A DNA stretch of 64,000 nucleotides from Phenylobacterium koreense (GTDB lineage: Bacteria; Pseudomonadota; Alphaproteobacteria; Caulobacterales; Caulobacteraceae): the NCBI RefSeq assembly GCF_040545335.1, contig NZ_JBEPLU010000001.1, positions 496,001 through 560,000 on the forward strand, written 5' to 3'. The position numbers and the translations under genes were made by a program. The stretch's first letter is position 1; the number at the start of each line of letters is the position of its first letter. The notes under the pieces are model-generated. The model was not told the DNA's origin, did no database searches, and worked only from the letters and a program-made list of their open reading frames with translations. Shown here piece by piece: positions 16,547 through 26,769 of this stretch.

Positions 16547-18571
16547 ATGCGTAATTTATGGAGTTCGGCCGCAATCGCGGCGGTCATGACCTATGGCGGG
16601 GGCGCGCTTGCGGCCGAGGCGGCCAGCGGGGCCGTCGTTCAAGAGGTGGTGGTGACCGGCGAGAAGGTCAGCCGCTCGCTGCGCAACACCGCCTCCAGCG
16701 TCGCCGTGGTCCAGGACATCACGCCCGACATGGCCACGACCAGCGACCTCCTGGCGCGCATCCCCAACCTAGTGACCAGCGAACCGACCAACCTCGCCCC
16801 TGCCGTGCGCGGTCTTGACGGGACCGGCCCCGCCCAGGGCGCCGACGCCTTCTTCGCCGGAACCCGGCCGCGGCTGAATTTCCAGGTGGACGGTCGCACC
16901 CTCAGCCACAACGAGGCCATCTTCACCGAGTCGACGCTGTTCGACGTGGAGCGGGTCGAAGTGTTCCGCGGGCCGCAGAGCACGCTGCAGGGTCGCAACG
17001 CCGTGGCCGGGGCGATCATCATCCGCACCCGCAACCCGACCTACGATTTCGAAGGCGCGGCCCAGGCGCTCGTCGGCGACCTGGAGACCCGGCAGGCCTC
17101 GGTGGCGGTCTCCGGTCCGCTGATTGCGGGGCAAGTGGCGGCGAGGCTATCGGCGGACTGGCGTCGAGCCGACAGCTTCGCCGACTTCACCGGCTACGAG
17201 GGCGTCGATGATCCCGGCAAGTCCGAGCAGGTGGCCTTGCGCGGCAAGCTGCTGATCGAGCCCGAGGCGACGCCCGGGCTGCGGGCCCTGCTTACGGTTT
17301 CGCACATGCGCGCCTACGCCCCCCAGACGGCCGACGTCGTACGGCCCTTCGGCGGTCATGTGGCCGCCTTTCCGTTCCAGCCGCGGTTTCGCACCCGGTC
17401 GAACAGCGCCATTCTCGATGCGTCCCGGAAGCTGGGCGGGGGCTGGTCGCTGGAGCTGACCGCCTCGGCCGCCGACCTGAGGGTCAACCGCTACGCCGTG
17501 CCGGGCGATGGGATCGCCGAGATCAACGGCAAGGAATACGTCCTGGAGCCGCGTCTGCGGTTCAGCGGCGAGGACGGCCGAGTCACCGGCTTCGTCGGGC
17601 TGCACGTCTTCGATGCGGACCAGGGCGAGCACATCGACCTGTTCGGCGGCGGGACCTTCGACGACAGCACCCGCACCTATGCCGCGTTCGGCGAGGGGAC
17701 CGTCAAGCTTACGGATCGGCTCGGCCTTACGGTCGGCGGCCGCCTGGAGCGCGAGGAGCGCCGTCGGACTGGCGGCGTCTGGTCGTTCGTCATCGACCTC
17801 GACGAGACCTACGAAGCCTTTCTGCCGAAGGCTAGCCTCTCCTACCGAGTGAACGACGACCTCACCGTCGGGGTGCTGGCCTCCCGTGGCTACAATGGCG
17901 GCGGGGCGGGCTTCACCTACGACGCGCCGTATGAGAGCTACGTCTACGATCCGGAGTTCGTCTGGAATTACGAGGCCTTCGCCCGCGCTTTGCTGCTGGA
18001 CGGCCGGCTGAGCCTTTCGGGCAATATCTTCTATGACCGCTATCGCGACCTGCAGCTCCCGTTCGATCTCAACTCCGATCCGAAGGTCTGGTCCTACGTG
18101 GTGCGCAACGCTGGCCGGGCGGAAACTTATGGCGCCGAGATCAGTGCGCGCCTGATCGCCGCCCGAGGACTCGAGCTGTTCGCCAGCGGCGGCCTGCTGA
18201 AAACCGAGGTCACGAACTATCCGGGCTCGGACATCGAGGGGAACGAGCTTCCGCGCTCGCCGGCCGCCTCCCTCTCGTTCGGCGCGGACTACGTTCATGC
18301 GAGCGGCTTCGAGGCCGGCTTCGACGTCCGCTACAGCGACGGCTACTTCTCCGACATCGAGAACAAGCCATTCGGCGAAGTGGACTCCTATTGGGTCGCC
18401 AACGCCCGCGCCGCCTATCGCTTCGGCCAGGCCAAGGTGTTCGCCACGGTGGCCAACCTCTTCGACGAGGTCGGACCGGTCATGCTCTATCCGGGCGACG
18501 TCCGGGCGGACGACACCGCGACGGTGCTGCGGCCCCGCACCTGGCAGGTCGGTCTGCGGGTGGATTTCTGA
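16547..18571 (+). CDS. TonB-dependent outer-membrane receptor
   Basis: 674 residues: a signal peptide (cleavage near ALA, residue 22), a TonB box/plug start EVVVTGEKVSRSLRNT, a plug with VERVEVFRGPQSTLQGRNAVAGAIIIRTRNPT, and a C-terminal beta-barrel ending in LRPRTWQVGLRVDF with terminal aromatic Phe, as expected for outer-membrane proteins. It should import an iron chelate or similar ligand with TonB energy. The Fur-like box upstream and the PepSY protein directly downstream (two bases after the stop) support siderophore-iron uptake. The specific ligand cannot be read from sequence. Confidence 0.92.
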   Translation: MRNLWSSAAIAAVMTYGGGALAAEAASGAVVQEVVVTGEKVSRSLRNTASSVAVVQDITPDMATTSDLLARIPNLVTSEPTNLAPAVRGLDGTGPAQGADAFFAGTRPRLNFQVDGRTLSHNEAIFTESTLFDVERVEVFRGPQSTLQGRNAVAGAIIIRTRNPTYDFEGAAQALVGDLETRQASVAVSGPLIAGQVAARLSADWRRADSFADFTGYEGVDDPGKSEQVALRGKLLIEPEATPGLRALLTVSHMRAYAPQTADVVRPFGGHVAAFPFQPRFRTRSNSAILDASRKLGGGWSLELTASAADLRVNRYAVPGDGIAEINGKEYVLEPRLRFSGEDGRVTGFVGLHVFDADQGEHIDLFGGGTFDDSTRTYAAFGEGTVKLTDRLGLTVGGRLEREERRRTGGVWSFVIDLDETYEAFLPKASLSYRVNDDLTVGVLASRGYNGGGAGFTYDAPYESYVYDPEFVWNYEAFARALLLDGRLSLSGNIFYDRYRDLQLPFDLNSDPKVWSYVVRNAGRAETYGAEISARLIAARGLELFASGGLLKTEVTNYPGSDIEGNELPRSPAASLSFGADYVHASGFEAGFDVRYSDGYFSDIENKPFGEVDSYWVANARAAYRFGQAKVFATVANLFDEVGPVMLYPGDVRADDTATVLRPRTWQVGLRVDF

Positions 18572-18573
18572 CG

Positions 18574-19740
18574 ATGATGAGCCGCACCGCCCTCAGAAAC
18601 TGGTGCTTCGTTCACAAGTGGACCAGCCTGATCTGCACGGCCTTCCTGCTGCTGCTGTGCGTCACCGGCCTGCCGCTGATCTTCCATGAGGAGATCGATA
18701 CGGCCCTGGGCCGGCATCCGGCGCAGGCCGACGTTCCAGCAGGCGCACGCCCAGCCGATCTCGACCGCATCGCGGCCGACGCTCTCCAGCGCCGACCGGG
18801 CGAGAGGCTGCAGTACGTCAGCTTCGAGGACCATGCGCCGGTGGTCTATGTCACCACCGGCGAGCGGCTCGATTCCATCGACGGGCACACCGCGACCTAC
18901 GACGCCCATACCGGGCGGATGCTGGATGCGCCGCCCCTCGACGAGGGCGTGATGTATTTCCTCTTCCGCCTCCACTACGACATGTTCGCCGGCATCGGCG
19001 GCACGCTGTTCCTGGGGCTGATGGGCCTGCTGTTCGTGGCGGCCGTCGTCTCGGGCGTCGTGATCTACGCGCCGTTCATGCGTCGCCTGCCCTTCGGGAC
19101 GGTGCGCAGCGACCGCAGCCCGCGGCTGAAATGGCTCGACCTGCACAATCTGATCGGCGCGACCACGCTTGCGTGGGTGCTGGTGGTGGGCCTCACGGGT
19201 GTGATCAACACCCTCGCCACCCCGATCCTGCAGCTCTGGCAGGCCGGCCAGCTCGCCGAGATGACCGCCCAGTACAAGGGTCGGCCGCCGCCGACGGATC
19301 TTGCCTCGCTGCAGGGCGCAGTGAACACCGCCAAGCAGGCCATACCGGGCATGACCCCTTCGATCGTGGCCTATCCGGGCACGCCGTTCTCCAGCAGGAA
19401 CCACTATGCCGTCTTCATGCATGGCGAGAGCCCGGTGACCTCGCGCATCCTCAAGCCGGCGATCATCGACGCCGAGACCGGTGAACTCACCGAGGCGCGC
19501 GACATGCCCTGGTACGCGGTGACGCTGTTCCTCTCCCAGCCGCTGCATTTCGGCGACTACGGCGGCATGACCATGAAGGTGCTCTGGGCGATCCTCGACG
19601 TGCTGTCGATCATCGTGCTCGCAAGCGGCCTCTATCTCTGGCTCGCCCGCCGGCGAAAGCCGCTGGAAACCCGAGTGCTGGAACAGCTCGAACGCCGCGC
19701 TGGCGGCCCGGCGGCCGCGATGTCGGAGCGACGGTCATGA
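18574..19740 (+). CDS. PepSY-associated TM helix protein
   Basis: 388 residues, membrane protein with four main helices (about 20-40, 143-168, 198-218 and 340-360). It opens with NWCFVHKWTSLICTAFLLLLCVTGLPLIF, the typical PepSY_TM start, and has periplasmic PepSY-like stretches with ATYDAHTGRML and IIDAETGEL. Members are often encoded next to siderophore receptors and some reduce ferric siderophores in the periplasm. It starts two bases after the receptor stop (ATG at 18574, a second at 18577) and overlaps the next gene by ATGA, so the three genes form one operon. Confidence 0.88.
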   Translation: MMSRTALRNWCFVHKWTSLICTAFLLLLCVTGLPLIFHEEIDTALGRHPAQADVPAGARPADLDRIAADALQRRPGERLQYVSFEDHAPVVYVTTGERLDSIDGHTATYDAHTGRMLDAPPLDEGVMYFLFRLHYDMFAGIGGTLFLGLMGLLFVAAVVSGVVIYAPFMRRLPFGTVRSDRSPRLKWLDLHNLIGATTLAWVLVVGLTGVINTLATPILQLWQAGQLAEMTAQYKGRPPPTDLASLQGAVNTAKQAIPGMTPSIVAYPGTPFSSRNHYAVFMHGESPVTSRILKPAIIDAETGELTEARDMPWYAVTLFLSQPLHFGDYGGMTMKVLWAILDVLSIIVLASGLYLWLARRRKPLETRVLEQLERRAGGPAAAMSERRS

Positions 19741-19928
19741 GCCAGCGCCCTTCGGACCTGGCCCAGATCCTGTTCGTTCCGGCGGTGCTGGCGGCCGTGA
19801 GCGGCGCAGGACTGGTGCTGGCCCTGCTCGTCGACGGCCCCCTCGACGCCCTGACCTGGCCGGCGATTGGCGCGCCGCCGGCAGTCATCCTCTGGGCGTT
19901 GGCCAAGCGACGGGCGCCCCGACATTGA
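19737..19928 (+). CDS. Small two-helix membrane protein
   Basis: 63 residues with two hydrophobic segments (about 8-31 and 40-56) and a basic tail AKRRAPRH. Small proteins of this kind commonly end TonB receptor/PepSY operons; no function is established. The ATG overlaps the PepSY gene stop, which supports that it is real and translationally coupled. Confidence 0.7.
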   Translation: MSQRPSDLAQILFVPAVLAAVSGAGLVLALLVDGPLDALTWPAIGAPPAVILWALAKRRAPRH

Positions 19929-19960
19929 CGAACGGCGGCGTTCTTCCGATCTGATGGAGC

Positions 19961-20752
19961 ATGAGCGAACGCGTCCCTCACATGCCGGCGATCTTCGTCG
20001 GCCACGGCAGTCCGATGAACGCCCTGGGCGGCGACTATGCGGAAGTCTGGCGGGTTATCGGGGCGGCGCTGCCGCGACCGAAGGCGATCCTCTGCATCTC
20101 GGCGCACTGGTACGTCGAGGAGACCGCGATCACGGCCATGAGCCAGCCGCGGACGATCCACGACTTCTATGGCTTCCCCAAGCCGCTCTACGACATCGGC
20201 TACCCCGCGCCCGGCGATCCCTGGCTGGTGGAACGGGTGAGCGACATTCTGGCGCCGCTGCCGGTTCGCGAGGACCACGATTGGGGCCTGGACCATGGCG
20301 CCTGGTCGGTGCTGATGCACATGTTCCCCGAGGCCGACGTGCCGGTGCTGCAGCTTGCGATCGACCGGCGCCAGGGCCCGGAGTTCCACTACGAGCTTGG
20401 CCGGCGGCTGGCCGAACTTCGCGACGAGGGGGTGCTGATCGTCGGTTCCGGCGATTGGGTGCACAATCTGCGGCAGGCCATCTGGGACCCCGAGGCCCCG
20501 CCGCATGACTGGGCCGAGCGGTTCAACGAAACGGTGAAATCGCTGATCGTGACCGGAGACCACCGCCAACTGGTCGACTGGATGAGCCTGGGCGAGGACG
20601 CGAGACTCTCGATCCCGACCGACGAACACTATCTGCCGCTGCTCTATGTGCTGGGCGCCCAGCGGCAGGACGACGAGGTCGCCTTCTTCAACGACGCCAT
20701 CGACCTGGGGTCGATCAGCATGACCGGGGTCGTGGTCGGCAAGCCGGCCTAG
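19961..20752 (+). CDS. ygiD: 4,5-DOPA extradiol dioxygenase-like protein (YgiD/LigB family)
   Basis: 263 residues of the class III extradiol dioxygenase fold. Metal-ligand motifs are visible: FVGHGSPMNAL, CISAHWYVEET, VGSGDWVHNLRQ and PTDEHYLPLLYVLGA. YgiD-type enzymes open catechol rings such as DOPA; the natural bacterial substrate is uncertain. GGAG a few bases before the ATG at 19961 supports the start. Its stop codon overlaps the stop of the convergent gene (CTAG at 20749-20752). Confidence 0.88.
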   Translation: MSERVPHMPAIFVGHGSPMNALGGDYAEVWRVIGAALPRPKAILCISAHWYVEETAITAMSQPRTIHDFYGFPKPLYDIGYPAPGDPWLVERVSDILAPLPVREDHDWGLDHGAWSVLMHMFPEADVPVLQLAIDRRQGPEFHYELGRRLAELRDEGVLIVGSGDWVHNLRQAIWDPEAPPHDWAERFNETVKSLIVTGDHRQLVDWMSLGEDARLSIPTDEHYLPLLYVLGAQRQDDEVAFFNDAIDLGSISMTGVVVGKPA

Positions 20753-21300
20753 TGAACGCCCTCGGCGAACTCCTCGACCATCTTGGCGCAGAAGGCCGGC
20801 AGATCGTCTGGCTTGCGTGAGGTGACAAGGCCCTGGTCGACCACCACCTCCTGGTCGATCCATTCGGCGCCGGCGTTCTTCAGGTCCGCTTCCAGCGAGG
20901 GCCAGGAGGTCATGCGCTTGCCGTCCACCGCGTCGGCGTTGATCAGCGTCCAGGGGCCATGGCAGATCGCGGCGATAGGCTTGCCGGCCCTGGCGAAGGA
21001 GCGGATGAAGTCGATGGCCCTAGGCTCCAGCCGCAAGGCGTCGGGATTGATCACCCCGCCCGGAAGGACGATGGCGTCATAGCTTGAGGCGTCGGCCTGC
21101 GAGAGGTCGCGGTCGACCGGAATCTGCTGTCCCTTGTCGTGGTGGTTGTAGCCCTGGATCTGGCCGCCCTTGGGGGCCACGATCTCGACCTGGGCGCCCT
21201 CGGCCTTGAGCGCTTCCACGGGCTTGGTCAGTTCGACCTGTTCGAAGCCATCAGTCGCCAGCACCGCGACCTTGCGGCCCTCCAGCTTGCCGTTCGCCAT
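20749..21300 (-). CDS. DJ-1/PfpI family protein
   Basis: 183 residues of the DJ-1/PfpI fold: RKVAVLATDGFEQVELTKP with the conserved Glu, DAIVLPGGVINPDALR, and the nucleophile elbow AAICHGPWTL with Cys113 followed by His114. Close relatives (YhbO, PfpI) have been reported as chaperones, proteases or deglycases acting on glyoxal adducts. Cytoplasmic. It is convergent with the ygiD-like gene and the two stop codons overlap. Confidence 0.88.
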   Translation of the reverse strand: MANGKLEGRKVAVLATDGFEQVELTKPVEALKAEGAQVEIVAPKGGQIQGYNHHDKGQQIPVDRDLSQADASSYDAIVLPGGVINPDALRLEPRAIDFIRSFARAGKPIAAICHGPWTLINADAVDGKRMTSWPSLEADLKNAGAEWIDQEVVVDQGLVTSRKPDDLPAFCAKMVEEFAEGVH

Positions 21301-21358
21301 CGCCCTTCTCCTTTTTGGATACGGCGGGAGAACCGGCGCACGGAGGGCCGGTTCCAGC

Positions 21359-22630
21359 CTAGACCGAGACGATCCATCCGGCGGGCAAGGCCGCGGCCTG
21401 CACGCCGACCAGGATGAGTTGCGCCTCGCCGACGCTCACCAGCGTGTCGGCGCCCTGCTGGGTCACGGTGTAGGGAACGCCGCCCTCGACCCGCACGCGA
21501 TCACCCTCCCCGATCGCGAAGTCGAGCACGCGGTCGATCCCGGCGCCGTCGAAGACCGTGAAGGTGTCCGCGCCGAAACCACCGGTGATAGTGTCCGCGC
21601 CACGGTCGCCGAACAGCCAGTCGTCACCGGCCTCGCCGAAGACCTCGTCGTCGTTCTGGCCGCCGCGGATGGTGTCCGCCCCGGTGCCGCCGACGCAATA
21701 GTCATCGCCCATGTTGCCGTAGACGATGTCGTTCCCGCCATCTCCGAAGAGCTGGTCGTCATCCTTGCCGCCGACGACCCAGTCGTCGCCGCCGTAGCCG
21801 ACCACCGTGTCCGCACCCATGTTGCCGTGGAGATCATCGAACTCGTCGGCGCCTTCGAGGTAATCGTTCCCCTCCTCGCCGCGCAGCATGTTCAGCCCGC
21901 CCATGTCGATGAGGACGTCGTCGCCGGCGCCCCCGAACAGCGTGTCGGAGCCAGACTGGGTGATGAAGGTGTTGCCCGCTGCATCGCCGCGCAGGACGCT
22001 GCCGTGCAACGACCCGGCCAGCGACTCCACGCTCACCAGCCGATCGACCCCGTAGCCGGTGTCCTGCGGGCCTGTCAGGGTGAGATCGACGTGCACGACA
22101 CCCGGAGCGAGGGTGTAGTCCGCCAGGTCGTCGCCTAGGCCGCCATCGAGCAAGTCATCGCCGGCTCCGCCATCGAGCAGATCATCGCCGACGCCGCCAA
22201 TGACGGTGTCGTCGCCTGCCAGGCCGCCCAGCAAGTCATCCTCGACGCCGCCGTCGATGTAGTCGGCGCCCGCGCCGCCGACGACGGTGTCGGGCGCAAG
22301 CCCGCCGTGGACACGGCCGCCAAAGTCGCCCAGCCCGACGATTTCGGCATTGAAGATTCGGATCTGCCCAAGCGGGCCATCCTGGTCGAGCCAAACCTCG
22401 ATGGGGCCTTTCGCCATTTCGAGGGAGACGACATCGAAGCCTTCGCCCCCGTCGATGCGGTCGGCGCCGTCACCATCGACGATCCAGTCGTCATCGCCCC
22501 CGCCACCAATGGTGTCGTCGCCGCCGAGGCCGGAGATCGAATCCATCCCCGACCCGCCCAGCAGGCTGTCGGAACCTGCCGTGCCGGTCAGGGTCTCATT
22601 GTCCGCCGTCGTAACATACGCGACCTTCAT
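21359..22630 (-). CDS. RTX-type calcium-binding repeat protein
   Basis: 423 residues without an N-terminal signal peptide. Most of the protein is glycine/aspartate nonapeptide repeats (for example GGAGDDLLDGGLGDD, YGNMGDDYCVGGTGAD) from about residue 15 to 370, broken by a short beta segment near 70-105 and another near 160-205. The C-terminus (DFAIGEGDRVRVEGG and what follows) resembles the end domain used for type I secretion. RTX repeats fold when they bind calcium outside the cell. No type I exporter or enzymatic domain is nearby. It could be a surface or matrix protein. Confidence 0.82.
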   Translation of the reverse strand: MKVAYVTTADNETLTGTAGSDSLLGGSGMDSISGLGGDDTIGGGGDDDWIVDGDGADRIDGGEGFDVVSLEMAKGPIEVWLDQDGPLGQIRIFNAEIVGLGDFGGRVHGGLAPDTVVGGAGADYIDGGVEDDLLGGLAGDDTVIGGVGDDLLDGGAGDDLLDGGLGDDLADYTLAPGVVHVDLTLTGPQDTGYGVDRLVSVESLAGSLHGSVLRGDAAGNTFITQSGSDTLFGGAGDDVLIDMGGLNMLRGEEGNDYLEGADEFDDLHGNMGADTVVGYGGDDWVVGGKDDDQLFGDGGNDIVYGNMGDDYCVGGTGADTIRGGQNDDEVFGEAGDDWLFGDRGADTITGGFGADTFTVFDGAGIDRVLDFAIGEGDRVRVEGGVPYTVTQQGADTLVSVGEAQLILVGVQAAALPAGWIVSV

Positions 22631-22705
22631 GCCGCATTCCCCCCAACGACCATCCCGGCCTCATGACGAGGCCGCCCCATAGACGGACGCAAAGGAGGAA
22701 GTCTC

Positions 22706-22736
22706 ACGTCAAGGCTGCGTTGAGCAACCTTGACGT
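22706..22736. terminator. Hairpin downstream of ettA
   Basis: ACGTCAAGG (22706-22714) pairs perfectly with CCTTGACGT (22728-22736). It lies just past the ettA stop, between ettA and the RTX gene. There is no T-run on the minus strand, so this is a likely but not certain terminator. Confidence 0.5.
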
Positions 22737-22740
22737 TAGG

Positions 22741-24408
<1,668 letters not shown>

Positions 24409-24573
24409 GAGGCGTCCGCGCTCGCTCTATCGGAAAGATCAGGGAATTCGGGGACGGAGATAGCCGCGCGAGGCGCGAGGCGCAATGCGGCGGAGGAAAA
24501 GACGCGGTCCGCCGGGCCGGAACGCGGGGCCCCTGCGAGCGTACTCCCATACACACCGCTTAAGGAGAAGGTG

Positions 24574-24756
24574 ATGCACAAGGACACCGTGAAGGGCGCC
24601 GCCAAGCAGACCGCCGGCTCGGTCAAGCAGGCCGTCGGCAAGGCGAGCGGAAACCGTCGCCTGGAAGCCGAGGGCGCACGCGAGAAGATCGTCGGCAAGG
24701 TGCAGAAGGGCGTGGGCGATCTGAAGGACGCCGCGCGCGATGCGCTGAAGCACTAG
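24574..24756 (+). CDS. CsbD-family stress protein
   Basis: 60 residues, hydrophilic and rich in Lys, Ala and Gly: KDTVKGAAKQTAGSVKQAVGKASGNRRLEAEG followed by KIVGKVQKGVGDLKDAARDALK. This is the CsbD family, small general-stress proteins of unknown mechanism. TAAGGAGAAG immediately upstream of the ATG at 24574 is a strong ribosome site. A strong intrinsic terminator follows 25 bases after the stop, so it is a single-gene transcript. Confidence 0.92.
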   Translation: MHKDTVKGAAKQTAGSVKQAVGKASGNRRLEAEGAREKIVGKVQKGVGDLKDAARDALKH

Positions 24757-24781
24757 CGGCAAGACAACGACGAGAGCGAAG

Positions 24782-24811
24782 AGGCCGCGTCCCGCAAGGC
24801 GCGGCCTTTTT
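24782..24811 (+). terminator. Rho-independent terminator of the CsbD gene
   Basis: AGGCCGCG (24782-24789) pairs with CGCGGCCT (24800-24807), loop of ten bases, followed by a run of T to 24811. A textbook intrinsic terminator. Confidence 0.9.
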
Positions 24812-24906
24812 CGCGCCAGCCTTCGACCAGCCGCCATACCGCCGAGATTTCGCCGCAAGCGGGGCCATAAGCTCTACCCTGAGAAGCAGCAGGCGGGAGG
24901 TTCGCC

Positions 24907-26667
24907 ATGTCGGCCAGTGTGCGTAACGCGTCGGTGCTGGGTCTGGCGGGACTTATGGCGTTGTCGGGGCCGGCAGAGCCGATGGCCGCTCCAGCGAGCG
25001 GCGATGGAACCCCGACTCCAGCGGCCTGCGAGGCGCTGGGATTTCCAACCGGCCCGCAGGGCGGCGAACCGATCACCCTCAGAGGCAGGCGAGCCTTCAT
25101 GCAGGCTCCGATGCCGGCCATTCCGCCCTTGCCGGTCCCGCCGGTGCAGAAGCGGCTCGACGAGGTCACCGTCACCGGACAGGCCGTCGCGCCCACCGCC
25201 GCACCGCGAAGGCCGCCCATCGTCATGACGTTTCCGCCGCAGGCGGACACCGAGCGCTACCCGAACGCCCAGGCTAATCCGATCAGGCAGGTCGCGCAGG
25301 ACCCGGTCTCGACCTTCTCGGTCGACGTGGACACCGCCTCCTACGCCAATGTCCGCCGCTTCCTGAACGAGGGCGCGCGGCCGCCGGCGGACTCGGTGCG
25401 GGTCGAGGAGCTGATCAACTATTTCGACTACGGCTATCGCCAGCCGGCGAGCCGGCAGGAGCCCTTCGCCCCTTATGTGGCGGTCGTTCCCTCGCCCTGG
25501 TCGAAGGACCGGCAAATCGTTCACATTGGGCTGCAAGGCTATGATCTGCCGAGCAAAACCCAGCCGCCGCTGAACCTGGTGTTCCTGGTGGATACGTCCG
25601 GCTCGATGTGGGGCCCCGACCGCCTGCCGCTGGCGACCAAGGCGATGAACCTGCTGGTCGACCAGCTCGGACCGAAGGACCGGGTGGCGATCGTCGCCTA
25701 TGCCGGATCGGCTGGGGCGGTGCTGGCCCCGACCGACGGGCGCAGCAAGCTGAAGGTCCGCTGCGCGCTGGGCGCGCTGCGGGCGGGCGGATCGACCGCC
25801 GGCGGCCAGGGACTGGCCCTGGCCTACGACCTGGCCAAGCAGAACTTCGATCCCAAGGCGGTGAACCGGGTCATCCTGATGACCGACGGCGACTTCAACG
25901 TCGGGGTCGCCGATCCGGCCAGGCTGAAGGATCTGGTGTCCGACCAGCGCAAGAGCGGGGTCTATCTGTCGGTCTACGGCTTCGGTCGCGGCAACTACAA
26001 CGACACCATGATGCAGACCCTGGCCCAGAACGGGAACGGGACCGCGGCCTACGTCGACACCCTGAGCGAGGCCCGCAAGCTGTTCCGCGAGGACTTCTCC
26101 AGCTCGCTCTTCCCGATCGCAGACGACGTGAAGATCCAGGTCGAGTTCAACCCGGCGCAGGTGAGCGAATACCGGCTGATCGGCTACGAGACGCGGATGC
26201 TGGCCCGGGAGGACTTCAACAACGACCAGGTCGACGCCGGCGAGGTGGGTTCGAACGCCTCGGTCACCGCGCTCTACGAGATCACTCCGGCCGGGGCGCG
26301 GCCCTCCAGCGACCCATTGCGCTATGGCGTGTCCGAGCACCCGGCCGCGACCGGATCGGAGCTGGCCTATCTGAAGGTGCGCTACAAGCTGCCGGGCGAG
26401 GCGAACTCGCGCCTGATCGAGCGCGCCATCGGCCGGGGCGACGCCTACGCTTCCCTGGCGGCGGCGCCGGAGGCCAGCCGGTGGGCGGTGTCGGTGGCGG
26501 GCTTCGGCCAGCTTCTGAAGCGCGATCCGCGGATCGATGCAAGCTTCGGCTGGCCGCAGGTGATCGACATCGCCCAGGGCGCACGCGGGGACGATCCGTT
26601 CGGGCTGCGGGCCGAGTTCGTGCAGCTCGCCAGGACCGCCGGCGAAGCTGTTCCGAAGGGGGATTGA
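24907..26667 (+). CDS. Von Willebrand factor A domain protein, YfbK-like
   Basis: 586 residues. The N-terminal ~45 residues are hydrophobic and could be a signal peptide. A vWF N-terminal segment follows (DPVSTFSVDVDTASYANVRRFLNEG, EELINYFDY). The VWA domain has the MIDAS metal motif DTSGSM (about residue 230) and MTDGDFNVG, and a C-terminal domain as in YfbK proteins completes it. Members are thought to bind protein partners through metal. One odd point is LDEVTVTGQAV near residue 80, like the plug start of TonB receptors. GGGAGG upstream supports the ATG at 24907. Function unknown. Confidence 0.88.
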   Translation: MSASVRNASVLGLAGLMALSGPAEPMAAPASGDGTPTPAACEALGFPTGPQGGEPITLRGRRAFMQAPMPAIPPLPVPPVQKRLDEVTVTGQAVAPTAAPRRPPIVMTFPPQADTERYPNAQANPIRQVAQDPVSTFSVDVDTASYANVRRFLNEGARPPADSVRVEELINYFDYGYRQPASRQEPFAPYVAVVPSPWSKDRQIVHIGLQGYDLPSKTQPPLNLVFLVDTSGSMWGPDRLPLATKAMNLLVDQLGPKDRVAIVAYAGSAGAVLAPTDGRSKLKVRCALGALRAGGSTAGGQGLALAYDLAKQNFDPKAVNRVILMTDGDFNVGVADPARLKDLVSDQRKSGVYLSVYGFGRGNYNDTMMQTLAQNGNGTAAYVDTLSEARKLFREDFSSSLFPIADDVKIQVEFNPAQVSEYRLIGYETRMLAREDFNNDQVDAGEVGSNASVTALYEITPAGARPSSDPLRYGVSEHPAATGSELAYLKVRYKLPGEANSRLIERAIGRGDAYASLAAAPEASRWAVSVAGFGQLLKRDPRIDASFGWPQVIDIAQGARGDDPFGLRAEFVQLARTAGEAVPKGD

Positions 26668-26769
26668 AAAGCTCCGGCGTCCGCCTATTTTTTGGATGAA
26701 CGCAGTTCGATTTCAGAACCAAATCTGCCCCCGTTCGTTAGGGCTCCGTCGTAAACAGGGAGGCGGCGG

